A DNA stretch of 64,000 nucleotides, taken from the NCBI RefSeq assembly GCF_004353505.1, contig NZ_SMNQ01000001.1, positions 744,001 through 808,000 on the forward strand. Reading direction: 5' to 3'. The notes under the pieces were generated by a model. That model worked only from the letters and a program-made list of their open reading frames with translations, had not been told where the DNA came from and searched no databases. Shown in pieces: positions 38,546 to 45,509 of the stretch; position 1 is the stretch's first letter, and every line of letters begins with the position of its first letter. The position numbers were made by a program, and so were the translations under genes. The stretch is from Streptomyces sp. WAC05374 (GTDB taxonomy: Bacteria; Actinomycetota; Actinomycetes; Streptomycetales; Streptomycetaceae).

Positions 38546-39259
38546 ATGCACGCTGTGATACTCGCCGGGGGCAAGGGCGTCCGGCTGCGTCCGTACACCA
38601 CCGCCCTGCCCAAGCCGCTGGTCCCCATCGGGGACCAGCACGCGATCCTGGAGATCGTGCTGCGGCAGCTCGCGTCGGCCGGCTTCACGAGCTGCACCCT
38701 GGCCATCGGCCACCTCGGGCAGATCATCCGCGCCTACGTCGGCAACGGCTCGCGCTGGGGCATGGACGTCGACTACTCCACCGAGGAGAGCCCGCTGGGC
38801 ACCATCGGACCGCTGCTGACGATCCGCGACCGGCTGCCGGAGTCCTTCCTGGTGATGAACGGTGACGTCCTGACCGACCTCGACTACGCCGATCTGCTGC
38901 GGCGCCACACGGACGGCGGCGCGCCCCTGACGATCGCGACCTACTGCCGCAAGGTGCACATCGACTTCGGTGTGCTCACCACCGACGCGGGCCGGGTCGT
39001 GGGCTTCCGGGAGAAGCCGAGCCTGGACTACCGGGTCTCGATGGGCGTGTACGGGCTGTCGCGCGCCACCCTGGAGGCCTACACGCCGGGGCTTCCGCTG
39101 GGCTTCGACGAGCTGATCCTGGACCTGCTGGAGACCTCGCGCCCTCCGGCGGCGTACGAGTTCGACGGGTACTGGCTCGACATCGGGCGCCCCGACGACT
39201 ACGACCGGGCCAACGCCGAGTTCACCACCCACCAGTCGCTCCTGCTGAAGGGGGTCTGA
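38546..39259 (+). CDS. Sugar-1-phosphate nucleotidyltransferase
   Basis: A 237-residue single-domain NTP-transferase that would activate a sugar phosphate for the dehydratase encoded just before it. [27 protein letters not shown] is the GGxGxRLxPxTxxxPKPL nucleotide motif. [14 protein letters not shown] holds the metal-binding Asp, and [19 protein letters not shown] the sugar-binding [19 protein letters not shown] closes the fold. There is no C-terminal left-handed helix domain, so it is shorter than GlmU or typical mannose-1-phosphate guanylyltransferases. ATG at 38546 follows GAGAGGGAGGG and lies 32 bp after the dehydratase stop. The base (GDP, UDP or CDP) is not decided by the sequence. 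Confidence 0.88.
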   Translation: MHAVILAGGKGVRLRPYTTALPKPLVPIGDQHAILEIVLRQLASAGFTSCTLAIGHLGQIIRAYVGNGSRWGMDVDYSTEESPLGTIGPLLTIRDRLPESFLVMNGDVLTDLDYADLLRRHTDGGAPLTIATYCRKVHIDFGVLTTDAGRVVGFREKPSLDYRVSMGVYGLSRATLEAYTPGLPLGFDELILDLLETSRPPAAYEFDGYWLDIGRPDDYDRANAEFTTHQSLLLKGV

Positions 39260-39265
39260 GACCCG

Positions 39266-40228
39266 ATGCGCATCCTGGTCCTCGGCTCCTCGGGCTTCCT
39301 GGGGAGTCACGTCACCGAGCGGTTGGGCGCCACCGAGGGGGTGCGCACGCTCATCGGTGCCCGGTCCCCCGGCGCGGACCTGGTGGTCGACCTCGCCACG
39401 GCCCGCGCCGGGCGGCTCGCCGAGGCGCTGGCCGCGCTCTCGCCCGACGCGGTGGTCAACTGCGCGGGGGCGGTGGGAGGCGACCCGGTGACCCTGGCCG
39501 AGGTGAACGCCCGGGGGGCGGCCGTGCTGTGCGCCGCGCTGCGGGAGGCCGCGCCCCGCGCCCGGCTGGTCCACCTCGGCTCGGCGGCGGAGTACGGCCC
39601 CGGCCGGGCCGGTGAGACGGTCACGGAGGAGGCGCCGACCCGGCCGGTCGCGCCCTACGGGGCGACCAAGCTCGCCGGCACGGTCGCCGTGACCTCCTCG
39701 GGCCTCGACGCCGTGGTCCTGCGGGTGGGCAATCCGGTGGGTCCGGGCGCTCCGGAGGCGGGCCTGCCCGGCGGGCTGGCGAGGCGGCTGCACCGGGCGG
39801 GCGGCGACACGGCGGAGGTGGTCCGGCTCGGTGACCTCTCCGCGTACCGCGACTTCGTCGACGTACGGGACGTCGCCCGGGCCGCGGTGCTCGCGGCGAC
39901 CCGGCCGGAGCCGGTGCCGCCGGTGCTCAACGTCGGCGGCGGGCGGGCGGTGCGGGTGCGCGAACTGGTGCGCACCCTGGTCCGTACGGCCGGGTTCGCG
40001 GGCCGGATCGAGGAGGCGGGCGGCGGGTCGGCGCGTTCCGCGGCCGTCGGCTGGCAGTGCTCCGACATCACAGCCGCGCGCCGGGCGCTGGGCTGGGAGC
40101 CGCGCCTGGGGCTGGAGGACTCGCTGGCGGCGCTGTGGGCGTCCGTCGCCGGCGGGCCGCCGGGACGGGCCGGCCGGGCGGGGGCGGGCGGTGCCGTGGC
40201 GGCGCCGGGAGGGGGTGCCGTGCGGTGA
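39266..40228 (+). CDS. NDP-sugar reductase/epimerase (extended SDR)
   Basis: A 320-residue Rossmann protein. RILVLGSSGFLGSHV is the NAD(P) motif, VHLGSAAEYGPG carries the catalytic Ser, and APYGATKLAG supplies YxxxK. VEDVR-like AYRDFVDVRDVARA and LNVGGGRAVRVRELV follow. It resembles GDP-4-keto-6-deoxy-mannose reductases and NDP-sugar 4-ketoreductases, and would act on the product of the LegB-type dehydratase encoded two genes earlier. The last 30 residues are a Gly/Ala-rich tail unlike the core. The gene starts 6 nt after the nucleotidyltransferase stop, and its own stop overlaps the next GTG by 4 bp. Confidence 0.8.
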   Translation: MRILVLGSSGFLGSHVTERLGATEGVRTLIGARSPGADLVVDLATARAGRLAEALAALSPDAVVNCAGAVGGDPVTLAEVNARGAAVLCAALREAAPRARLVHLGSAAEYGPGRAGETVTEEAPTRPVAPYGATKLAGTVAVTSSGLDAVVLRVGNPVGPGAPEAGLPGGLARRLHRAGGDTAEVVRLGDLSAYRDFVDVRDVARAAVLAATRPEPVPPVLNVGGGRAVRVRELVRTLVRTAGFAGRIEEAGGGSARSAAVGWQCSDITAARRALGWEPRLGLEDSLAALWASVAGGPPGRAGRAGAGGAVAAPGGGAVR

Positions 40229-41037
40229 GCGGTCGCGGCCGGACCGGCGGGCGTCCGGCACTGCTGCTGGCCGCGCTGCTGCTGGTGGTGGCGGGGTGCA
40301 CCGGGGACACCTCCCCGGTGCCCGGCCCGCCGCCGGCGGCGCGGTGGGTGCCGCGGCCGGGCACGCCGTGGCAGTGGCAGCTCGACGGGCGGGTCGATCC
40401 GGGTGCCGACGTGCCCGTGTACGACATCGACGGCTTCGAGAACACGGCGGGCGACGTGGCACGGCTCCACCGTGAGGGGCGGCGCGTCATCTGCTACGTC
40501 AACGCGGGTGCCTGGGAGGACTTCCGCCCCGACAGGGACGACTTCCCCGAATCGGTGCGGGGCAGGCCCAACGGCTGGGCCGGCGAACGCTGGCTGGACA
40601 TCCGCCGTCTGGACGTGCTGCGGCCCCTGATGGAGCGGCGGCTGGACATGTGCCGCCGCAAGGGGTTCGACGCGGTGGAGCCGGACCTCATGGACGGCTA
40701 CCTGCACGACACCGGGTTCCCGCTGGTGGCGGCGGACCAGCTCGCGTACAACAGGATGCTCGCCCGGGCCGCGCGGGAGCGGGGTTTGTCGGTGGGGCTG
40801 AAGAACGACCTGCCGCAGATCCCCGCGCTCGTCGGTGACTTCGACTTCGCGGTCAACGAGCAGTGCGCGGAGTACGGCGAGTGCGGGCGGCTCACCCCGT
40901 TCGTCCGGGCGGGCAAGGCGGTGTTCCACGTCGAGTACGCGCTGGCCCCGGCCGACTTCTGCGCCGAGGCGCGCGAGCTGGGTCTGTCGTCCATGCGCAA
41001 GCGGCCACGGCTGGACACCTGGCGCCAGGCGTGCTGA
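40225..41037 (+). CDS. GH114 endo-alpha-1,4-galactosaminidase-type lipoprotein
   Basis: A 270-residue lipoprotein: basic start, hydrophobic LLLAALLLVVAGC with the lipobox LVVAGC, then the GH114 (TM1410/spherulin-4-like) barrel. WQWQLDGRVDPGADVPVYDIDGFEN is the characteristic opening. RRVICYVNAGAWEDFRPDRDDFP, GWAGERWLDIRRLDVL and GFDAVEPDLMDGY, with the probable catalytic acidic residues, follow. GH114 enzymes cut alpha-1,4-linked galactosamine polymers, as in fungal Ega3 and hydrolases linked to Pel. It probably trims or releases the polymer at the outer face of the membrane. GTG at 40225 overlaps the previous stop by 4 bp. It is the last gene of the locus and is closed by a hairpin. Confidence 0.88.
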   Translation: MSGRGRTGGRPALLLAALLLVVAGCTGDTSPVPGPPPAARWVPRPGTPWQWQLDGRVDPGADVPVYDIDGFENTAGDVARLHREGRRVICYVNAGAWEDFRPDRDDFPESVRGRPNGWAGERWLDIRRLDVLRPLMERRLDMCRRKGFDAVEPDLMDGYLHDTGFPLVAADQLAYNRMLARAARERGLSVGLKNDLPQIPALVGDFDFAVNEQCAEYGECGRLTPFVRAGKAVFHVEYALAPADFCAEARELGLSSMRKRPRLDTWRQAC

Positions 41038-41050
41038 CGCGGGCCGCCGG

Positions 41051-41078
41051 CCGGGCCGCCGCCTCACGGGCGGCCCGG
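41051..41078. terminator. Bidirectional hairpin ending the polysaccharide locus
   Basis: A 10-bp perfect stem (CCGGGCCGCC / GGCGGCCCGG) with an 8-nt loop, inside a larger imperfect GC dyad, sits between convergent genes. Confidence 0.6.
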
Positions 41079-41092
41079 CGGCCGGTGACCGT

Positions 41093-42742
41093 TCAGCGGC
41101 CGGTCAGCCGGGGGACGCGCCGTGCCGTCGCCCGCAGTTCCTCGACCGTGGCCAGTTTGACGCGGGGGCGGCCGGCGAGGCGGCCCCTGGTCAGCTCGGC
41201 CCTGTCGATGGCGGCCAGCCCTCGGGCGTCGACGACGTCCCGCCCGCGGCGGCGCAGCAGCCGGCGGAACTCCTTGGCACCGCCGGGCGGTTCGGGCAGG
41301 CGGCCGGCGACCGCGTCGGCGAGGAGGGCGCCCACCGTCTCGGCGGCGCAGGTGCGGTTGGCCCCGATGCCCCCGGACGGGCCGCGCTTGATCCACCCGA
41401 CGACGTAGGTGCCCGGCGCTCCGGCCACGCGGCCCGCCTCGTGCGGTACGGTCCCGGCCGCCTCGTCGAACGGCAGCCCCGGCACCGGCTCGCCCCGGTG
41501 GCCGACCGCGCGCAGGACCATGCCGGCCGGGATCTCCCGGTGCCCGTCCCCCTCCGTCACGCGCACGGCGCGGGCGGCGCCGGCACCGAGGACCTCGACG
41601 GGTGCGGAGTGGAAGCGGAACACGATCCGGCGCCCCGGTGCCGGTGGCCGTGACCAGTCGGTCCGCTCCCGTGGCAGGCCCCGCAGGAGCCCGGCCTTAC
41701 CGCCCGGTCCGGCTCCGTCGACGGCCTCACCGGTGCGCGGGTCGTGGTCGTCGACGACCGTCTCCACGCCGTCCAGGTGGGACAGGGCCAGCAGTTCGGG
41801 CGCCGTGTACGCCGCGTCCGCCGGTCCGCGCCGCCCGAGCAGCACCACTTCACGCACCCGTGACGCGCGCAGGGCGGCCAGGGCGTGGTCCGCGATGTCG
41901 GTGGCGGCGAGCGCATCGGGGTCGGTGAGCAGGATGCGGGCGACGTCCAGGGCGACGTTGCCGTTGCCGACCACGACCACGCGCTCGCCGGACAGGCGGA
42001 CCGCGTCGGGGGCGACCTCCGGGTGCGCGTTGTACCAGGAGACGAACGTGGTGGCGGAGAGGCTGCCGGGCAGGTCCTCGCCCGGTATCCCGAGCCTGCG
42101 GTCGGTGCGGGCGCCCACCGCGTAGACGACGGCGTGGTGGTGGGCGGCGAGTTCCCCGGCCGTGATGTCCCGGCCCACCTCGACGCCCAGGTGGAGCCGG
42201 ACGCGGGGGTGGGAGTGGAACCGGGCGAAGGTGTCGCCGATGCGCTTGGTCGCCGGGTGGTCGGGGGCGACGCCGTACCGTACGAGGCCGCCGGCGACCG
42301 GGAGCCGGTCCAGCAGGGTCACGTGGGCGTTGGTGTGGAGCAGGAGGTCTTCGGCGGCGTACATGCCGGCGGGCCCGGTACCCACGACGGCGACCCGGAT
42401 CGGCGCGAAGTCGGCCGGCAGGTCGCGCTCGAAGCGGGGTGCGCCCCAGGCGTGGAAGTTCGGTCCGTGGTCGTCCGGCGGGGGCGGCGCGTCCGCGAAG
42501 TGGGCCGCGTTGATGCCGGCGAAGTGCCGCTGCGCCTTTGGGAGTTCGTCGGCGGGGAAGACGGCGTCCACCGGGCAGGCGTCGGCGCAGGCGCCGCAGT
42601 CGATGCACGCCCGGGGATCGATGTACAGCATCTCGGTGGTGCCGAACCCCGGCTCGCCGGGGGCGGGGTGGATGCAGTTGACGGGGCACACGGAGACGCA
42701 GGTGGCGTCGCCGCAGCAGGTCTGGGTGATGGCGAAGGTCAT
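41093..42742 (-). CDS. Ferredoxin / ferredoxin-NADP reductase fusion (FprB-like)
   Basis: A 549-residue protein joining a two-cluster bacterial ferredoxin to an adrenodoxin-reductase-type flavoprotein. Residues 1-60 hold CCGDATCVSVCPVNC and CIDCGACADACPVDA, which supply cysteines for two Fe-S clusters. From about 110, VAVVGTGPAGMYAAEDLL binds FAD, VVVGNGNVALDVARIL binds NADPH, and VVGWIKRGPSGGIGANR is the C-terminal family motif. It moves electrons from NADPH through flavin to Fe-S centres. The start lies 24 bp after the stop of the diiron oxygenase, so it is the natural electron donor for that enzyme. Both genes appear to be controlled from the palindromic promoter upstream of the oxygenase. 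Confidence 0.9.
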   Translation of the reverse strand: MTFAITQTCCGDATCVSVCPVNCIHPAPGEPGFGTTEMLYIDPRACIDCGACADACPVDAVFPADELPKAQRHFAGINAAHFADAPPPPDDHGPNFHAWGAPRFERDLPADFAPIRVAVVGTGPAGMYAAEDLLLHTNAHVTLLDRLPVAGGLVRYGVAPDHPATKRIGDTFARFHSHPRVRLHLGVEVGRDITAGELAAHHHAVVYAVGARTDRRLGIPGEDLPGSLSATTFVSWYNAHPEVAPDAVRLSGERVVVVGNGNVALDVARILLTDPDALAATDIADHALAALRASRVREVVLLGRRGPADAAYTAPELLALSHLDGVETVVDDHDPRTGEAVDGAGPGGKAGLLRGLPRERTDWSRPPAPGRRIVFRFHSAPVEVLGAGAARAVRVTEGDGHREIPAGMVLRAVGHRGEPVPGLPFDEAAGTVPHEAGRVAGAPGTYVVGWIKRGPSGGIGANRTCAAETVGALLADAVAGRLPEPPGGAKEFRRLLRRRGRDVVDARGLAAIDRAELTRGRLAGRPRVKLATVEELRATARRVPRLTGR

Positions 42743-42766
42743 GGCGTCGGCTCGGTCCCGCTCCGG

Positions 42767-43681
42767 TCAGATCAGGTGGGCGCGCTTGTAGAACACCAGG
42801 GCGGGCCGGGTGAGGAGCCCGGCCGAGGCGAGGAACTCCATGAGGCCGGAGCAGCTCGACCGCATCAGGGCCCTGTGGTGCTCGTTGGCCCGGGCCTCGC
42901 GCACGGCGCGCTCGGTGTCGAGTCCGGCGTGCCGGTAGACGTCCTTGTTCACCATGCTGGTGACGATGACGTACGACGCGATCGCGATGACCAGGGCGTG
43001 GACGCGGCGGCGCAGCGGCCCCGCCTCCTCCAGGCGCTTGCGGGTCTCGTCGCGGGCGAACTTCATGTGCCGCGACTCCTCCACGACGTGGATGTTGTTG
43101 ATGGTGCGGACGAAGGGCACGACCCGGGTGTCACGCATCCAGTCGCGCTGCATGACGTCGAGCACCTCCTCGGCGACGAGGATGGCGGCGTACGCGGCCT
43201 CGCCGAAGGCGACGGTCTTGAACGCGCGGCCGAGTTCGACGGCGACCCTGTGCGGCCGGTAGGCGGGCGCTCCGAGCTTCTGGGCCCCCCGGGCGAACAT
43301 GATCGAGTGGCGGCACTCGTCGGCGATCTCGGTGAGCGCCCACTGGAAGCGGGGGTCGGTGGGGTCCTTGGCGTAGATGTCGCGCAGCACCATCTGCTGG
43401 AGGATCATCTCGAACCAGATGCCGGTGCTGGCCACCGACGCCGCTTCCTGCCGGGTCAGCTCCTTGCGCTGCTCCTCGGTCATCTCGCGCCAGTACGCCG
43501 TGCCGTACAGGGTGCTCCACTCGGGGCTGGCGCCGTGGAAGTCCTTGTCGAGCGGTGTCTCCCAGTCGACCTCGGTGGCCGGGTCGTACGACAGTGTGGC
43601 CGCCGAGTCGAGCAGGCGGCGGGCGACGTCGTGTGCGGGGGGACCGGTGCGGACCTCGTGCCGGACAGTGCTGCGTGCCAT
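42767..43681 (-). CDS. AurF-type diiron oxygenase
   Basis: A 304-residue member of the p-aminobenzoate N-oxygenase AurF-like family of nonhaem diiron enzymes. Ligand-type residues appear along four helices: ASTGIWFEMILQQMVLRD, EIADECRHSIMFARG (ExxxxH pair), ILVAEEVLDVMQRD and NIHVVEESRHMKFARDE (second E..xxH pair). AurF makes nitro groups from amines, but most actinobacterial homologues are uncharacterised and some may act on lipids. ATG at 43681 follows GAGGAG. The adjacent ferredoxin/reductase gene supplies an obvious redox partner, and a 34-bp palindrome sits about 50 bp upstream. The substrate is unknown. Confidence 0.85.
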   Translation of the reverse strand: MARSTVRHEVRTGPPAHDVARRLLDSAATLSYDPATEVDWETPLDKDFHGASPEWSTLYGTAYWREMTEEQRKELTRQEAASVASTGIWFEMILQQMVLRDIYAKDPTDPRFQWALTEIADECRHSIMFARGAQKLGAPAYRPHRVAVELGRAFKTVAFGEAAYAAILVAEEVLDVMQRDWMRDTRVVPFVRTINNIHVVEESRHMKFARDETRKRLEEAGPLRRRVHALVIAIASYVIVTSMVNKDVYRHAGLDTERAVREARANEHHRALMRSSCSGLMEFLASAGLLTRPALVFYKRAHLI

Positions 43682-43730
43682 GCGGGGGCTCCTCGGGTCG
43701 AGCGGGGTTTCCTCGCTCCGGTGGCTCGGT

Positions 43731-43764
43731 CACAGCTTGTTAGACGTGACGTAAACAAGCTGTG
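43731..43764 (-). promoter_or_regulatory. Perfect 11-bp-arm palindrome, likely repressor operator
   Basis: CACAGCTTGTT and AACAAGCTGTG are exact reverse complements separated by 12 nt (AGACGTGACGTA), which itself carries the near-palindrome ACGTgACGT. Position, length and symmetry fit a TetR-type operator for the AurF/ferredoxin-reductase pair. A Rho-independent terminator is less likely, because it lies upstream of the gene and no loop-adjacent GC stem forms. No regulator gene is adjacent. Confidence 0.6.
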
Positions 43765-43852
43765 GGTCGGACCGTATAGCAGGAGGGCCGCCCGGGCCTA
43801 CCCCTTGGTAGAAATCTCGTCAGCGAGGAGCCGGTGAAGAGCCGGTGACGGG

Positions 43853-44353
43853 TCAGCGAACGGTGATCTCGTAACGGAAGAACGCCGGGTCGTCGCCCGG
43901 CCGTTCCGTCGCACCGGCCGTGGGGACGGGCGAGGCGCTGGCCCTCGCCCCCGCGACACCCGCGCAGCGGGCCATCGGGCAGTGGAGCAGGGTCACCGTC
44001 GTCGTCCCCGGGGCGCGGGCGGTGAAGTCGAAGTAGGCGGTGCCGTCCCCGCCGCCGGCGATGTCCTCGTCGGTCCCCTCGATCTCCTCGCGGGTGCCCT
44101 CGTACGCGATGACGCCCGCGTCGGGCCCGGGGTCGTCCGCCAGGTACCAGTGCTCGCCCATCCAGGGCCGGGCCGGGACCTCGAGGGTGAAGGCGTCGCC
44201 CGCCTCCACGGTGATACGGCGCTCTTCGGGGCCGTATTCGGGGGGCCCGAACACGCCGGTGAGGGCGAGGCCGAGAACGAGGGCCAGGGCGGCGCAGGCG
44301 GCGACGAGCAGGCAACGGGCGCGCGTGGAGCGCGGTATCAGGCGTGTGATCAT
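43853..44353 (-). CDS. Membrane-anchored beta protein, possibly chagasin-like (I42)
   Basis: A predicted 166-residue protein with an N-terminal basic stretch and a single hydrophobic helix (CLLVAACAALALVLGLALTGVF) that acts as signal or anchor. The outer domain begins ITVEAGDAFTLEVPARPWMGEHWYLADDP and later has GTAYFDFTARAPGTTTVTLLHCP. This strand pattern and the aromatic loop resemble chagasin-type cysteine-protease inhibitors (I42), though the canonical NPTTGY loop is not clear. Two Cys (HCPMARC) may pair. It is monocistronic and divergent from the siderophore-interacting protein gene. The family assignment is tentative. Confidence 0.5.
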   Translation of the reverse strand: MITRLIPRSTRARCLLVAACAALALVLGLALTGVFGPPEYGPEERRITVEAGDAFTLEVPARPWMGEHWYLADDPGPDAGVIAYEGTREEIEGTDEDIAGGGDGTAYFDFTARAPGTTTVTLLHCPMARCAGVAGARASASPVPTAGATERPGDDPAFFRYEITVR

Positions 44354-44503
44354 GTCGGGCGGGAACCTAGCACGGCCGCCGCCCCCGTCCGGTTCGGAGC
44401 GTGGGCCTGTGCGGTGTCCGGCCGGCGGGCCGGCCTCGTCGGCGGCCTGGACACCCTGCCGGACGCAACCTTAGGCTTCCTTACCTCAAGGAGAGGGGGG
44501 CTC

Positions 44504-45223
44504 GTGCGACACGGCTGGCAGGGCGTCACCCTCAAGCTGCTGGGGGGCAAGGACTTCACGTTCACCGTCCGGTCGAACGAGCAAGTCTCCGAGCACCTCC
44601 GTCGGCTGCGCTTCGGTGACGGGGGCATGCTGGGCGTCACGGGCGTCCATCCCACGATGTGGGTGCGGCTCTGGTTCGAACGGGCGGGACGCCCCCACCA
44701 GCGGGGCTACACATTGGTGGATCCGGATCCGGAAACCGGGACCTTCGCCATGGAGTTCACCCTGCACACCGGCCCGGCCGGCGACTGGGCGCGCGGGGCC
44801 CGGCCCGGCGACACGATCCACGCCACCGTGCAGGGCACGGCGTTCGCCCCGCCCGACCCGCCGCCCTCGCGGCTGCTCGTGGTCGGCGACCCCGCCTCGC
44901 GCCCCGCCATCAACTCCCTGCTGGAGTCCATGCCCTCGACACCGGCGAGGATCTGGTTCGAGACACCGGACCCGGCGCGCGAGCGGGGAATCCCGCGCCA
45001 CGGCGCCCCGGACCGCGAGGTCGTCCACGTACCCCGGCGCGACGGCGGGGCGCACCTGGTCAGGACGGTGAGGTCGGAACTGCCGGAGCACCTGGGCCCC
45101 GCCTCCTACGTGTGGATCGCCTGCGACACCGTCACCACGCGGACACTGGCCGCCTTCGTCCGCAAGGAACTCGGCGTTCCCAGGGAACGGCTGCACGCGC
45201 TCGGGTACTGGCGGGCCACCTAG
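44504..45223 (+). CDS. Siderophore-interacting protein (SIP, ViuB-like ferric reductase)
   Basis: A 239-residue FAD/NAD(P)H-type reductase of the SIP family that releases iron from imported ferric siderophores. HLRRLRFGDGG, MWVRLWFERAGRPHQRGYTLVDPDPETGTFAMEFTLH (the RxYT flavin motif) and GPAGDWARGARPGDTIHATVQG are the N-terminal FAD barrel. SRLLVVGDPASRPAINSLLESMP begins the nucleotide domain, and YVWIACDTVTTRTLAAFVRKELGV ends it. GTG at 44504 follows AAGGAGA. The gene lies at the outer end of the NRPS siderophore region, convergent with the import operon. A degenerate iron-box-like sequence lies just upstream (about 44471-44489), too weak to rely on. Confidence 0.92.
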   Translation: MRHGWQGVTLKLLGGKDFTFTVRSNEQVSEHLRRLRFGDGGMLGVTGVHPTMWVRLWFERAGRPHQRGYTLVDPDPETGTFAMEFTLHTGPAGDWARGARPGDTIHATVQGTAFAPPDPPPSRLLVVGDPASRPAINSLLESMPSTPARIWFETPDPARERGIPRHGAPDREVVHVPRRDGGAHLVRTVRSELPEHLGPASYVWIACDTVTTRTLAAFVRKELGVPRERLHALGYWRAT

Positions 45224-45278
45224 CCGGAACCATCCGGGGCGCCGCCCACGACGCCCGGCCTCGGCCGGAAGAGTGCCC

Positions 45279-45509
45279 CTAGGCGCACGGCCGGCCGGGG
45301 TACGCGGCGCTCTTCGGCACACCGGCCTCACGCATCCGGCGCAGCACCTCTTCCAGGACCTCCGGCTCGACGTCGACGGGGACGTTGTACTCCCGGTCGA
45401 AGACGACGGGGTCGCGCTCCCCCGCGTCCCAGATCACGTAACGGGGCGGGAACACCGCGGTGTCCCACAACGGCGTCAGGCGCTCCATCACGTCCGGGTA
45501 CCCGCTCAC
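45279..45509 (-). CDS. Small 76-residue protein coupled to the amidohydrolase
   Basis: GTG at 45509 overlaps the amidohydrolase stop by 4 bp, giving a 76-residue frame: YPDVMERLTPLWDTAVFPPRYVIWDAG, then a helical VEPEVLEEVLRRMREAGVP and a terminal PCA. It has good Streptomyces codon bias and is probably translated as the last gene of the iron-uptake operon. I do not recognise the family. Its length and acidic helical middle would fit a small accessory or substrate-carrier protein; no function is assigned. Confidence 0.6.
   Translation of the reverse strand: MSGYPDVMERLTPLWDTAVFPPRYVIWDAGERDPVVFDREYNVPVDVEPEVLEEVLRRMREAGVPKSAAYPGRPCA

Noticed and set aside
43731..43764. Reading the AurF-upstream palindrome as a terminator
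   Set aside because: It lies about 50 bp upstream of the oxygenase start, has a 12-nt spacer and modest GC arms, and no strong stem near the stop of the other flanking gene; an operator fits better.
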